DNA of 64,000 bases, taken from NCBI RefSeq assembly GCF_030867145.1, contig NC_134428.1, positions 18,765,537 through 18,829,536 on the forward strand, in the 5' to 3' direction. This DNA comes from Opisthocomus hoazin (Eukaryota; Chordata; Aves; Opisthocomiformes; Opisthocomidae). Of this stretch, positions 33,469-48,375 are shown one piece after another. Under the pieces are notes generated by a model. The model saw only the letters and a program-made list of their open reading frames with translations. It was not told where the DNA came from and did no database searches. The position numbers and the translations under genes were made by a program. Within the stretch, counting starts at the first letter, position 1; each line of letters opens with the position of its first letter.

Positions 33469-35390
33469 TCATTAGCATGAGTGACTATTTCTTCTTTCTA
33501 ATAAAAAAGGAATGGAAAGCCATTAAAACTCATGAAATAATAAGGCAGAAGCATATAATTTAATATGGTCACCTATTTGGAAGTGCACATTGTGCATAAA
33601 TAATCAGATGTATCAGCAGGGAATCCACAGCCATCTAACGAGTAAGTTGTTTTGCAATTGCCATCTGACCTGTAGATAAGTGGAAACAATGTCTTCATTA
33701 AACTTACAGAACTGAATATTAATCATTAGCAAAACCAGCACTGCAAGATGCAAGGGAAGTCTTGCTATGTCCCCGGGAGCATTGTGCATGTACCTAATGG
33801 CAGGATTTGACTATTAAGGTCGTATCAAAAATAGATCTGCTGTTTGGCCACAGTGCTTACTGGCCTGCTACAAAGGCAGTCGGATTTAGGATGTAGTTTA
33901 AGGACTTACTGTATGTTGAGGGAGGAAAAAGGTGTATCTGGAAGAATGTCCTAAAAGACTGGAGTTCTCAGGTGGTGTCCTGTAAAGAGTCTTTAGTGGT
34001 GAAGAACTGGGTTTGTAGTGGGGGTGAACATTGTACTGAGGGCACATTCTTAGAGACTGACTCGCTCCATTGCTCCCCCATCCTTTCCAGCAAGCTATGA
34101 AGCAACCTGTACTAGTGCAGAGCTTTTGGAAAGCATGCTTTCCAACCCTGCCTGAGACTGCTTTAGTCTAGTCTAGTCTGGACAGGCTTCTCCAGTGCCT
34201 TCCAATAGCACTGAGCCGAGAGACTAATATGCCAGGTATGGTTTGTTCTCTTTTCTTCTTATTCTCTCCTCACGGTGTAAAAGATTAAGAACAATTGAGT
34301 GTGTAATTTTTATAGGACTTTACTGAAGGTTTTTTTCAGTTTTCAGTGTTTGCACTGTGCTGTCTTCTGCTACCTGTTAGCAGAGGTGGACCAGAGCCGG
34401 GTGTTGGGAGTGGGAGATGGTGATGCCCCAAGATTCCCAGGGCAGTTCATCTCCCAGCCTTTGGCTGCACAGTAGTCACGTAGGTGGAATCCCTAATTTA
34501 AAGAATGTGATGTGATGGTGTGGCACCCGTGTCTGTCATGCTGGAAATCAAAAGGGTGAAGACTGTATTTTTAAAATGTGACTAAAAAGTTCTATATATG
34601 TCTAGAAAATGGAATAGCAATTTCAGTCCTGCTTTGCACCTTTGGGTCATTTTGCAGGTATTCCTGTAGGCGAGCAATGAATCTACTTTATTTTGTTTCC
34701 TTTGTTTTCCCCTTCTGTCTGAACCAATAAGCCGATTCAGTCAGAAAGTAGTCTGACTGTCCGTAAGTAATCCTGTAATACTTTCTTGACATTCATATTG
34801 CTGTTGAGCATTTCTGTCAATACAGTCATTGCCTGTGAGCTGCAAGGAAAACAGTGCCCAGGGAGGAAAATAAACCAAAACAGATTATATTCTTACCAAT
34901 ATTTGTGATAAAATGAAGATCTTCACTCAACTTTATTGGAATTTACTCAGGCATTTGGTAATAGCAGCCTACTGAAGATTGCTAAGGAGGGAACTTGAGG
35001 GACCAGTAATAAACCACAAGAAGATGGCTTGTGTATTCTTTTTTATCCAAGATCTCAGTCCTGAAAGTGTCAGACACACAGTGTGCTTTGGACAGAGTTG
35101 AAATTCCAATATTAATTTAAGACCGTTCTACTCCTGCTTTTGCTTAATCCTGCAATATCCGCCTTGATATTAGCAAGAGCTGTGGAAGATGTTAGGGGCG
35201 TATCTAAACTAAACACTGAAAACAGAGGTTATGTCTTCTATCCCCTATATCTGTGCATGAACAAGAATGAGGTGTTTGCTGTCACAGCCAGCTCATTTAA
35301 TTATTCATTTCAATCTGCATCTGCTCCACACTCCACTGAAGTCAAGGGGAGGCTTTTCCTATAACTTCGCTGGCCTTTAATTTTGAGTAA

Positions 35391-36272
35391 GTAAGTTTGC
35401 AGATGACACCAAGTTGGGCGGGAGTGTCTATCTGCTCGAGGGTAGGAAGGCTCTGCAGAGGGACCTGGACAGGCTGGATCGATGGGCTGAGGCCAACTGT
35501 ATGAGTTTCAACAAGACCAAATGCGGGGTCCTGCACTTGGGTCACAACAACCCCATGCAACACTACAGGCTTGGGGAGGAGTGAATGGAAAGCTGCCTGG
35601 CAGAAAAGGTGTTGGTCAACAGCTGGCTGAACATGACCCAGCAGTGTGCCCAGGTGGCCAAGAAGGCCAACGGCATCCTGGCTTGGATCAGGAACAGTGT
35701 GGCCAGCAGGAGTAGGGAGGTGATCGTGCCCCTGTACTCAGCACTGGTAAGGCCGCACCTCGAGTACTGTATTCAGTTTTGGGCCCCTCACTACAAGAAG
35801 GCCATTATGTTGCTGGAGCGTGTCCGGAGAAGAGCAATGAGGGTGGTGAAATGTCTAGAGAACAAGTCTTACAAGGAGTGGCTGAGGGAGCTGGGGTTGT
35901 TTAGTCTGGAGAAGAGGAGGCTGAGGGGGGACCTTATCGCTCTCTACAACTACCTGAAAGGAGGTTGTAGTGAGGCAGGTGTTGGTCTCTTCTCCCAGGT
36001 AACTAGCAATAGGACGAGAGGCAATGGCCTCAAGTTGCATCAGGGGAGGTTTGGATTGGATGTTAGGAAAAATTTCTTTACTGAAAGAGTGGTCAGATAT
36101 TGGAACAGACTGCCCAGGGAAGTGGTGGAGTCACCATCCCTGGACGTGCTCAGAAAATGCGTAGATATTTCAATGCAGGACATGGTTTAGCAGGCATAGT
36201 GGTGTTGGGGTGATGGTTGGACTTGATGATCTTAGAGGTCTTTTCCAACCTTAATGATTCTACGATTCTATG
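35391..36272 (+). mobile_element. CR1 LINE, 3' fragment
   Basis: The fragment begins inside the reverse transcriptase (frame reading FADDTKLGG), passes the thumb and C-terminal part of ORF2, and ends in the typical CR1 3' tail, GATGATCTTAGAGGTC..CCAACC followed by two degenerate ATTCTAYGA repeats, with no poly(A). This is the standard 5'-truncated CR1 of bird genomes. ORF2 is interrupted near 35582 (TGA), so the copy is dead but rather well preserved, suggesting moderate age. Confidence 0.93.
35585..36190 (+). pseudogene. CR1 ORF2 C-terminal fragment
   Basis: A 201-codon open stretch of CR1 ORF2 downstream of a stop at 35582. It carries the CR1 C-terminal region conserved in birds, with blocks such as [36 protein letters not shown] and [13 protein letters not shown] sequence (here KNFFTERVV), ending near the 3' UTR. 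The catalytic core upstream is missing or only partly present, so no active polymerase can be made. It is a transposon remnant, not a host gene. Confidence 0.9.
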
Positions 36273-39200
36273 AGTATGGACAGGTCGGGGCCCAGTTTAT
36301 GAACTGGCTCTGTCCTTCCTGATCCAGTTCATCTTGAATTCAGTGGGACACCTTTCACTGAGTAGAAGAAAAATTGGATCAGACCCAGAGAAAAACAGTA
36401 AGTGCTGAAAGAAGGAGACGATGAAGTTCAAAGATTAAGTCATGCGATTGCTCTACTCTGCCGTATGCTTGTCCTCACAGTTCAAATTAAAAGGTAGGAA
36501 AACTGAGAAAAAAGCGTCCTTGGCTTTAGGAAAAACGTAGTCCTCCCTTTGAAACCAGACTCCCACAAAACTCCTGTGGGCTATGCACACATGTATCTAT
36601 CGCACTGTAAAACATATAATCTTCATGTTTTGTAGACATTTAAATGCAGTTACAAATTCAAGGAGAAGTAGCCAGACCTGCATTGTTAGAGAAAAGCAGC
36701 TGCATATCATAAATCAGCTCCATAAAAAAATTTTGGCAAAAATGTCATTTCACTAAAGGTTTTACTGCACATCCTTTGTAGATTTTTCCTCCCATCTCTT
36801 GTCCTCTACTCTTGTCTCTTTTTTCTTGGGCTGTTTTTTCTAAGCACTGCTTTTATTACCCACCCTTGCATACTTTATTGTAATCTCCCCTTATCTTACC
36901 AAGCAACCTCAACATAGGTAGGCTTTTAAGTTTAAATTAGCCAAAACTAATTTCTGAGTCTTGCCTAGAGGAGCACACCTGTTTCACATTGAACACTAAC
37001 TCAGCCGAGTCTCCCCGGTGAGAAGTGTTCCCCTCTCTGTGCCCGTCCACACACAGAGATACACACATGCACGTATACCCTGCTTTATCCTCACTCCAGG
37101 TTTGAGTGGATGCGTTTTTGCGATTCACCAAGCGTGAATATTTCTGTGCACCTTGAGCGTGAGAGTTCACTGAACGCATTGCGCTTGATGGGAGATGTTT
37201 ATATACAACAGCAATTGCCCTGAGCAGCCAAGCCAGTGAAAGTCTTTCTTCCCTTGTAGTGCTGCGGAGCAGTTCCCCCAATAACCTTCTGCTCCTTATT
37301 TTTTCATATGGGATATTTTTCAGACATTTCAGTAGGTCTTTTTTTGCTTAAGAGGAGCAGGTTAGGCCAATACTGAGCCCCTTTGAAATCCTGCATCCAC
37401 TGCCCTTTTAAGTGATGCTCCTCAAAACCTCCATCTCCATTCTTTTCCTGAACTGCTGTGTCTATAACTAGGATTCAAGGAGGAGAGGGATAATGCTCTG
37501 CAGACAGCAGGGACTGCATTGGCAGACCCCCACAGCACAGCCCATGTGGAGGCCAGGAGGTTAAAATCCTCTTGCTCGGTGGAAATGCAGAAGAGGGAAG
37601 AGATGTTAAGACGCCGTGATTTTCCCCTGGGAGCAGCACAGTGACTCCCTGTGGGCTGCGGAGCATTAACCCACCCTTTATCCAGACGGTTGCAAGCTAA
37701 AAGGACCCTGATGTGTAATTTCCAATGTAATTTGTGACTCATGTGGTGCCCTTAATATAAAGTGCGGATTAACAGTGGGGGTTTCCAGCCTGGAAGAGAG
37801 AAGTTTAGAGAGAAAGTAAAGTTTTTTATAGTTTTGTAAGGCAGCACAATTAATCTGTGAAATGGCTACAAAAAAGGGCTCCCGACCCAGTACATACTTA
37901 CTCATGCAATAAATGAACAACCAAAGTTGAGAAAGATACAGTTAGTTCATTCAAATTTAGCCAGGGAGTGAAAGATTTGGGGTAATCGTAAGATGGTCCA
38001 TGGATTTTCTTCCTTCTTGAAAAGGTAGGGCATCCTCTGACCGAGGCTGAGAAACCTTGTTCCCAAGGACTTGAGAGGCTTAGGAGCACCTGGAGGTATT
38101 TGTGCTTGTAAATCACTTTGGCAGCTGCTGGTCAGAAAGTAACTGCTTGAGAAATGCTCAGGAGGGCAAAGTGGTGATGTCAGCACATTCCCAAACGCGT
38201 AATGCTTTTCAGAGGGGAGTAACGCAGGTGGGACCCATGTCTGTCAGGGAAAGTCAGCCTCAGAGATGTGTTGATCAGCCGCCAGTGTTTGCAGCAGGAT
38301 GGGGCTGGTGCCCATGCACACCCAGGGAATGGCAAGCAACCAAGTGCTGTTCTGTGTTCTTTGTGTAGGGAAAATTCTGGTCGGGAAGAAAACACGTTAA
38401 AAAATGGAAGTTTACCTGCAAACTGCAGAACCAGCTTAAGGCAAAGAAGAAGTTAGACACCCTTCACAGAGATCGTGTTTGCTGGTAGAAGGAGCAGTAA
38501 TGAGACAGGAGTAAAAATAAAATAAATAAAAAAAGAGAGAGGCTGCATAGTTTGCTTTATTAGAGCAATGAAATACCCCACCGTATCAAAGCAATTCCAG
38601 TTTCTTTTGTAACCACAAAGTAGTCTGAAACAGGCAATTACAGCTTCTTTCCAGCCCAGAGAGGCACATCACCCTTTGCCACATGTTAAGGAATGTTAAT
38701 AGCAGTGGTGAGGTGAGTTCAGGGGTGCCTGTGCTTTACTGGGAAATCACACCTTGGAGGAATTAGAAACACTCAGCCCTGGGGAGCGATTATCTCGCAG
38801 TAACCGCATGCCTGCTGTCCTCAGTGGCATAATTATGGAAGATTCTCAGGATCTGGGATTGAAACAAGCTTGAAAAGCAAAATTCGTGGTTCTCCTGGGG
38901 AATATCCCCCTCTGACCAGCAGAAGGACTGGGCACCAGCACATCCTCTGGTCTCCTATGCGGGTCACCCCGGGGGGGACTGATGTGTAGTGGCTTGAGCT
39001 GACCCATGCACTGGCACTCAGAAGATCTGGGATTTGCAGGAGGAAATTGCACAAGATGCTTCGCTGTTCTGATTCCCTGTTTCTCATTTTGTGCTGGATG
39101 TAAGAGCAGTATCCAGACTTTGAGGTCCATAGCTGGTAAAAGCAGCTCGCTGTACAAATGAGAATTTCATGTTCTTTTTTTACGTATTGGTCTGCACATA

Positions 39201-42200
39201 CACACCATGTAAGCTTTGCCCTATTAAGAATTTTGACGGTAATTATTTATCTGCAAAATCTTGGCCACGTATCCTAATGCAATTCAGTATCCAGTAGCTC
39301 TTGAGTTGTAAACTGTAAGTAAAAAGCCAAAAGTGTTTGACATCTGCATGGGTAGGTGGGAAGGGAGGAGGGAGCATGCCTTAAGTTAGCATGGTTACTG
39401 CTTTGGGGACATTGGGAAGGTGGAGCTCCCCTGTACAAATGCAGATGTTTAGGCCACCCATGACACAAAACGGTGACATTTCAAAGAATTTTTCACTTTC
39501 ATAGCTGGAGCCAGAGCATCCTTTTATTTATTTTTCCAAGCCACAGTAAAAGGGCGGCCTCATTGTATGGCTAATAGAGAGGTGTGATTGTATTAGGTTT
39601 TATCCCTATTATATGATCTTAAGAACTGCAAACATTTCATTTGAGAGAGAGAGAGGAGAAATTCAAACCCTGAACTTCAAACTGAAAGAGGGAGCCTGTA
39701 CCAAGTGGGCTGAGTACAGAGTGTAAACACTGTGGTGCTTCTGGTTGTGTCAATATTCAGTGCAAACAACCTCTTCCATTTGGGCTGGAGAGGAAAATAC
39801 TGGGTCTGTATCACTCATACATAGTGCCGGTGGCCCTGCAGCCTGCTTCTGTACTGAGCGCAGCTCAAACAGCATTTCTGGAACATGAGAGCTCATGAAA
39901 GTTGTCTTAGCCTTACTAGATCCCTTTGTATTTCCCTGTGTGGGGCAGGAGACACATTGAAGGGCAGGATTTGAGCCTTATTCCTGGTTAGTCTGCCAAT
40001 ACAAGCAAGATAAGTAATTATATTTTTTGTTGAGAGGAGCTGCAATGCTTTGCGTGGTGCAGTTACTCAGGGACAAGGAGTCTTGAGGACGCCCAGAACC
40101 TGCAGACCTCAGTGTCAGCCTGCAAGGTGACGCCTGGGATCGACCAAAGCCCATTGCCAGACTGACATTTTAGCAGAGTGACACATTTTTTCCTAAAGTA
40201 GTTGTTGTCATGGGTGAAAAAAGTAGAAGAAAAAACAACTGTGAGTCTGGAAGCTGGCAGGGTGAGCGGCCAGAGCTGCTGCGGGGATCTGGTGCTTATT
40301 GCTGGCTTGTTCTTGCAAAGTGCTGAGCACAAAAGAGCTCCAAGGAAGTATTAAGTCTATGCTTGACTGTCAAGGACACGTATAGTTCACTGGCTATATG
40401 TGTGCCCAAAGTTAAGCATGTGCTTAATGAGGCTAGAGCGCTACGCTTAGGGCAGAGCTGAATCCTTAATAGCTCCATGTTTTGCAGCTTTTGCTGAAAA
40501 ACGGGGCTAATATTTTCCTCCTTGCTGCGAGATTTTGAGGACACACTTACTAGCGTTCCTGATTGTCGTAATGATGGCAAGGAAACTTATGAATAAAAAG
40601 GAAGAAGTTATATAGCAATACAGCAGATTCACAGTAATTACTTTTTCCAACCGATTTTGAACTGGAACCTATTGTGAACCCTGGAATTTCACTGACACAT
40701 ACATCACGTACAGCAAACAGAAAAAGTCCAACAAGCTGAAAGAAATTTGAGCTCTGCTATGCTTCTAATATGTTTAATTTTATTGTTCCATCAAATCCCT
40801 ACCCTTAATGACCTCAGACATATTAAATAACATTCTCAGGGCTCAAAAAATGTTTCAGACTTCTAATTTTGCACATATTTTTCCTCCTGTGCTCTCAGAG
40901 CTCTACAAATGTTATGTATTGAAAAACCTCTGTAGAAAATATTCTGCAGTCTTTTTCCTGAAGAAAGGCTGAAGGTACCTGGGCTCACACTGAGCTCTGT
41001 TTGCACTGCCTGTTTTTCCAAAATAGTTTTTGCAGCTGTATCACTTTTCATGTTTGCAATTTATGGCTAGCAGACAATGTACAACAGAGCCTCAAAAGGA
41101 TAAATCAAGGGGAAAGATGGCAGATATCATGGGCTTGGCATGGCAAAAATGCTCACACCACTTAGTTTAAGAGCACAAAGGAATCCGAGCCATACAGGGG
41201 CAGAGAATATTGATAGTGATATAGTTCCTTAATAGAGATACCTTAAAGAAAGGCACAAAATATCATTGTAGCACCTGATTAATGATGTCTCCTGCTTTTT
41301 TAGTTGCTATGAGGCTTTCTTCGCCCTGCTGTGCTAACAGCATTGACCATATTAACACTGACACTGGGAACTCTTTTGTTGTGCTGTTAAGTACCTCTTA
41401 ATCTTTCAATTCCTGTATGTCAATTCAGGTCTCTTTCTCAAAGATGAATCAAACCCTATTTCTGGGTTTAGAATTTTTTTTTATCTGCGAAGTAAATTAG
41501 TGACAAAAGCTTCCCAGAGCTTGCCTTTCTCTTTGTACTCATTTGTACAAGCCCTACTTTTTCTGGATGATAGAAAAAAATTTCTAGCCAACAGGCACTG
41601 CCGCTTAGCCACCATGGCATCAGTGTTCACCTATTCTCTGTCCCCCCAGCATCCCGAAAGAGGGAGATGAAGATGAATTTGCAGCATATCCCACACATTT
41701 GCACGCCTGCAATTTCTGCATGCGTGTGCTACCTTCTGCGCAATCAGCATAGCAGTATGGATTATATACCTCCCGCTGAGCTCCCTGCACAGAGGGTAGG
41801 CTTTTTTTAAATCAAGATATGAAGACCTGAGCTTCTAATTTTGGAAATACACACTTCAATCGCCATAACTGGCCAGAAAGCAGCCGTGTGTGTCATTACT
41901 TACAACAGAAGCAGCCCTGTACACAGCTTAGAAAAGTGGTCATGAAAAGCATCTGTATTTCACTTATCCCAGCATTCAGTGGTGCTGCTTTTCGGTAATA
42001 ACCAAGATCAGCTGCTCTCCCATAGTGCTGGAACAACTCATCTCACCTCACATATTTTAAACTTGCTCTCTAACACTGCGCCTGCCTCTTAGACGTGAGA
42101 TGTTTATGTGGTGCTGGGGAAATACAGGCAATATTATAAAGAATGAGCCTACTTGCCTGGTCATGTTGTGTCCAGTTCCACAGCAGGCAGTATTAGATAT

Positions 42201-42343
42201 TGATGTACGTGCTGGATTATGCATTAAGTGCACCTACGTACATCCATCTAGAGTTTGGTAGTGCTGGAGTTCATCTCCCAGGTTTTGTATGGCTTACGTG
42301 TTTTGTAACAGCATTTCATTTTGTCTTCTTTTCAGCCATCTTC

Positions 42344-42423
42344 TAAATAATAATAATGATGATGATGATAATTAGGATGATAATAATAATAATAGTAATA
42401 ATAGTAATAATAATAATAATAAA
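42344..42423. repeat. TAA/TGA/TAG trinucleotide microsatellite
   Basis: About 80 bases of mostly TAA units with interspersed TGA and TAG variants and one interruption (AATTAGGA). The interruptions suggest an older, partly stabilised array. Confidence 0.95.
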
Positions 42424-45400
42424 CAACCAGCCTGTGAATCTGAGATCTGAGCAGGCTGAGAGTGCAGCCCCCCACACAGAGACCCCCTCTCTTTAGCGGC
42501 ATTCCCTGGGAGCGAGAAGGGGACAGCCGGCTGTCGCACTGAAAAGCGCGGGTGGGGAAGACATCCTGACAAATGTGCTTACGCTGATATTTTTTTCCAT
42601 TTGCTTTTCGCATGGTGACAGGCAGCTACTTACTCGGCAGAGCTGGAAGTAATATTCTGAATTGCTGAAGGAAATTTTCCCAGCTGATCAAACTCTTATG
42701 TGTTTTGTGCTGATCAAAGATTCTCTTCGTGTCTTATGTATCTGAAAGCGCAAAAGAATGAATGAAAAAAAGAGCTATTCTTCTGTGCTGGTAGACAGTG
42801 AAATGATGATTAGTGAGATTATGCTTTGACTTTACCGTCAGCACGATGTCAGTGAAGGCGATGGTATAGAGGGGGTACATTCTGAGATATCAATAGCACA
42901 TCCAGATCACTAGGAACAAAAAAGCCCCAAAGAGGAGAAAATGTCCGGTTTTATTATTATGTTTATGTTTTACTGGAGAAAAAAATGAATCTTTCATATT
43001 CTTGGTTCATATTAGTTACCCTGATTATTCATCCCTTCATATCCTATCTGCTTGTGTAGTCAGGAGTGGTTACTCATGTTTTGCTCAGGTGAAAATCTGC
43101 TTTTATGTTGCTACATCACGTACATGGAACGGCAGGAACCTTTCACTGGTGCTGCTCTGAGTCAGGGACTGGATTTGCACAACCTGTTCACAAACACCCT
43201 GATCTATGTAGAGGAATCAGAGGTTGCTTCGTTGTCTTCTAGAAATAATGCTGTTTTTAAGGGGAAAGCCTAAAGTAGGCTTTCTGGAATTTCGGTTGGT
43301 TGGATTTTTAATGAATTTAAATAAATTAATTGTGCTTAGTAAAGAAGGGGCCTCTGAGCTGAGGAACCTTCAGTCTAAAGGCGTTAGGGCTTAGTTCCCC
43401 GGTCTTGGCTTGGGGATGCTTTTTTCAGGAACGGGAGCCAGTTGTTCTGGCATGTCTATGTAAGTATTCCTTCCTCGGGAAGGCACTCAGATCAAATCCA
43501 GCAAGTCTTACTGTGACAGTTTTGCCTCGGTCGTGGAGCGAGGAGGAAAAGCAAGACTGGAAATTAGCAGAAAAGTAAGGCCAGGACACGGGGACAAGGA
43601 GGAGAGGGCTGTAGCCATGGGATAGCAAAAGGACTTTTTGAAGATCACATTATAGCAACGTCTGTCAAGAAAGGTTTACATCTAACTGATCTTGCCCTGG
43701 GGCCAGGGGATGGGTTAGGTGACCTCCTGAGCCTTTTTTTCTTTGACTCCGCAACTGGAAACGGAAAGAAAACCCACCTTAATATACTGTTTCCCTGTGG
43801 ATTTTCACTCCCTCTTCCCCCCGCTATCCTCCTGTGTCAGGTAACAGGATATTCATATATACAAATGCTCTTTCGGAAGCTTATTGTCATTCTCCATATC
43901 AGATGTTTATGATTTATGTGAAGCTAACTGGTCCTTGAGCATGTGCTGTTGTCAAGCTCTCTTTGTCTGCCTGGAAGAGAAGGACTCCAGGGCTGGCATG
44001 CAATAGCATGATCTTGGTATTTATCCTTTTGGCAGTTTGCTAATTATTCCTATTGCTATCACATCCCTATGTGGATTTTTGTCTTTCTGCCACAGTAAAT
44101 ATGCTCTCATTTTTTCTAGCTGCAGAACTGCTAGGTGAATGGGAGAAGCCTGAATATCCTGCAGAGGCCCATATTGTCATTAGGATGATGGCGATGAAAC
44201 GGGCCAAACATCCTTTCTGTACCACTTAAATTGCATGTCTTTGCATTCTGGGATTGGCCACTCATTTTCTGGACCATATTCTGCTCTTGTAAACAGCTCG
44301 TAACGTTCCTGGGAGTGCTCTGTGTAGCAGAACGCTTCGATAAAGCCAAAGCCATCAGCTGCCAAGACTCCATAAGGAGTCAGAAATAGGCACCAGATAT
44401 CTTCGCTACTGTAGATGTAACTGCATTAGCAATATCATTTATCTTCCTAAGGACTTACTAAGCCACTAAAATGTACTATAAAATTGAGTGGCATTTTTTC
44501 CACCTGTTCTAACTGGTGCCAAACGCAGAGAAAGCCCTCCCGGATGATACAACTCTCCATGCAAAATCTAAGTACCCTCCTAAGGACTGCAGCTGCCTCG
44601 GAGACATTGGGTTTTTTCCACGGGCTGCCTCCTTCACTTAGAATAATAAGCTTTAGATTATCTCAGGGCACTCTAGATCCTACTGCTGCACAATCCAATT
44701 TGACATAAGGGTTGCGGGGAGGGGGAGAAAATCTTGCAAGCAGACACCGGACTTTCAGTCTGAGTTTTCCACTAGTGCAAAGAAGAAGTTCATAGGCGAG
44801 GGCTGGGGTGATTTCATGCCTGTCTGTGTTAGAAGAAGGGCTCTTTGCACTTGATGGAGCATCTGTGCTTTGGTTGCTTGCCGGAGCAAAGAGCTGCCTG
44901 CAAATCCCCACTGTGGTGCTTCCGAATGCAGAAAGTCACGAAGTCCCTCCCAGGCCACAAAGTAATTGAAACAGCAGCAAACTGCTGAGTGGCAGCCTTT
45001 TAGTCTTGTATTAGCTATATTTTATCATTTACGTAACACCATATATTAACTGTTGAGCCTGCAACTCAGCTCTGGGACAGGTATTTAAACACCTTAAATA
45101 CTCCACAGGAAGAGAGGAAAGCTGCTTTCCAAGGGGAGAAAGAATTAGCGACCTATCACTGTGGGTAGAACCAGATAATCTCCAGTTATCTGTTCTGATA
45201 GCCAAATTGCTGTTTTCTCAATGTTTGTCATGTCCCTGCCATTGCAATTACCATGCCTTGGTGGCCTGTTACGTCTTTCAGTGATTTTGCTGCTGCCAAA
45301 TTTCCCGGGCCAGAGAGGGTCAGGGTCTCCATCTGCAAAATAGTGTAACCCAAGCAAACCCACTGCCTGCTGCAGCAGAGCTCATTGCTGTGATCCATAA

Positions 45401-48375
45401 TCATCCCTAATCCCGGTGGTTGATTCCCGAACAGGAGTGCAACCTATTTAAAAGGAGCTGTTTTCAAATCAGCAGCACATCCTTCGATTAGTTAAGGTAC
45501 GCGGGTTGACACAGAAGATGTCTCTGAAATGTCTCTGGACTGCGGCGTAGGAAGACAGCATGTGTCTGTCAGGATAACACTTGACTCAGATTGGGCTGTT
45601 TGCCCTATTTTCTAGCTTTTTGGCTGCTGTACAGATCATAGGACCCCTCCAGTGCGGGGGAGGTCTGGCATCAAGGCAGGATTCTTTCGAGTAATACATG
45701 GCGCTGGTGGGTGTTAATCCCGGTAATTTCGGCAGGTGTACGCGAGTGATCCTGGAAACTAAATACAGATTTCCATGTTAAAAGTTTAGTTTCTGTAACG
45801 GTGTTTTCTGAAATGCCAGAGTCTGCGGAGCCTGCAGTGTCACTGTGCTGATGAGCTTCATGAATGGCAGGAAAAAAAAAACAACACCCCAGCAAATTGT
45901 TAATGTTGGGTTTGGGGGATCAAATAATTGGCAAACAAATATTTACAGAAAACATTTAAGAAAAGCTTGAGGCTTTGTAATTATTTCTGCACACAAATCA
46001 CTGTGGTCGTTTATCCAAATACTGCTGAACACCAGAACAGGTCCCGACCATAGCCAGAATGGAGCTGACTCACCAGATTTACTCCCGACTCTGTTCATTT
46101 ATCAGAGTAGCTTTATTGCCTACATTTGTAAGCATGACTTGCTTTTCTAGCCAAAAGATCAGATCACAGTTGCATCTCGTTTTGTGTCAATGCAAATGTG
46201 TCCCTGTCCTTTTTAAAATAATTCTTTACTTCCCATTGTTTTCTCTTGAGTTGTGCCATAGCAGGGAAATTTTCATGGGCTTTGATTTCCCCTTAGTTCT
46301 TATTTCTCCTCTACTAGTGTTACTGTGCTGATTTGTCTTTTCCGTATGCTGTGATTGGTCTGGTGCCACTGTGTAATTTTTAACTGTGTGCAGTATCAAC
46401 AGACCTCCATCTGTCTCTCCTCCAGAGCTTCCCAACCTGCCGTTATAAATATCTGCCAAATCCTTCTCCAAAGAGAGGATCACCAGATTCCAACTGTTTG
46501 CAAAATAAGAGCCGCTGCCAGAAATCCTCTCCCACCGTCTGCAACCTGTGCAGAACCTGTGTCCTGCACGTTGTGAGATGCTGCTGCTGGCACTGAGGGG
46601 CTCTGACCATTGCTTTCGTTTATGGTCCCTCAGGAGCGTACCCTTCTGCAGAGAGTTCAACATATTGGTCTGTTTGCTCAAATATCTTATTATGTGTGTC
46701 ATTTTATTAGAAAATAACCCTTGATAGCCATCAGGTAATAAAACTAAAATAACTTGAGCGTTGGGGTTTTTCTTCCCCTTCAAAATGCAATTCTGATTTA
46801 AAACATGCTGTGGGATGGCTCAGTGCCAGTGTTGCTTTCTCAGATAGTTCATTAACCTGGAAGGGACTCAGAGTGCGTGCCCCTTTCCCAGCCTGTCGCT
46901 TAGAGACTGAGGCCCAGCCACCATGGTCCAAAGCCAGAGTAACTGATAGGACTTGCTGACTGTACATCCACGTTGCTGAGGGCAGAGTTTGCTCTTCTAC
47001 CTCTTTCTACGTACACATTGGGATAGATCATTAGAAAAATTAGCACCAAGCCAGCCAATGCATTGATTATATTGTGCACACTAAAAACCAGCAACTATTT
47101 TATTGAGGCTAAAATAAAATCATGGATAAACACATTTGGATAAAGTAAAAAATACGGATTATGAAGTAGGTGCCCTTTTAACACTGTTAAAGCCATTCTC
47201 GTAACAGTCCATTGATTCCAGTGATTCAAAGCCGTGCTAGGCTCATGTGGCATTTTAAATTCAGTTGTGTACTGTAGGCTATGATCATCACACATGTTAG
47301 CGTTGTCTGGTGGTACGGCAGCTTATTGTGGCTGAGGAGTTGCCAACGAATCTCTTTAGGTGCTGCTGTAGACAGCAAATTAAGAATAAATGCGTGTTTG
47401 AATAAAACTCTTGCCAGCTAAGTCAGATCCAAGGAACAAGGTTCCTGTTCTGTCTGTGGGATATTGGACTAAGTCAGCAGAAATGACTTTTCGAGGTTAT
47501 TTTGGGAGAGGGTGTCACGTTTGGATCTGCTGCATCTTAGTTCTGCAGAGCTTTGCAAAGGAACATTAAAGAATGTAAAGCAGCTTGGAGGTTTGATAAA
47601 TCCTCTTTCCAGTCTACATTCAGAATAACCCAGTATTTCCAAGAGACAGAAAGGTGCGTACCATAGTTGTTTGACATGGGCATGGACCATGGGGACTGTG
47701 GCTGGAGAGTATTTTTCTGTAGGTAAGTAGAGGGAAGCACCTGAAGCGCCAAAGAAACTTGGGAGTTTGTTTCATGATGTACAGTCAGGTTCAAAAAATA
47801 CCGGTATTTCCATTGTCTAGGTTGCACTGTGGATTTGGTGTCCATTTTTGAAGGTTTTAGGATGATCAAGTTCATGATTTTCTAGGAGGGTGCACTACTA
47901 CTTAATAATACATTATGACAGGAGAGAAGTATGTACAAACAAGGCTAAGCCTGCAGGACAGCTACACTTACTCCCACATGAATAATATCCCCAGCCATTG
48001 CCGGGGGTGGCAAGGAGCAAAGAGAAAAAGTGAAATTAGAGAGACCGGACTATCCCGGCGGTGATGTGCTGACTGCCTGGCGTGTCGAGCAGGCAGCGCA
48101 AAGGAGCTGGGCTGGGGGTATAGCTGTGCTTGCAAGATTAAGATCTGGCCCTTATTTAAGTCTGATTTTCTGGAGCAAGATTTTCTTGTAACGGAATAGC
48201 AGTGATTTATTTAAAATCTTTGGGAGATAAAAAGCAGATGGCATTAATTAGCTAATTAGTAATATTTTCTGCAACTTATCAGCTGTGCTGATATGTGTAA
48301 AGTTTGCAGAAGCTTGGGATGAATCTTTCTTTCATTTGTTGAAGAAATCAACTATTTTAAAATCTGGAGGGGAGG

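Noticed and set aside
46226..46783. 185-codon minus-strand frame in intron 3
   Set aside because: Longest antisense frame in the intron, but composition looks random and no motif is seen. A homology search would settle it.
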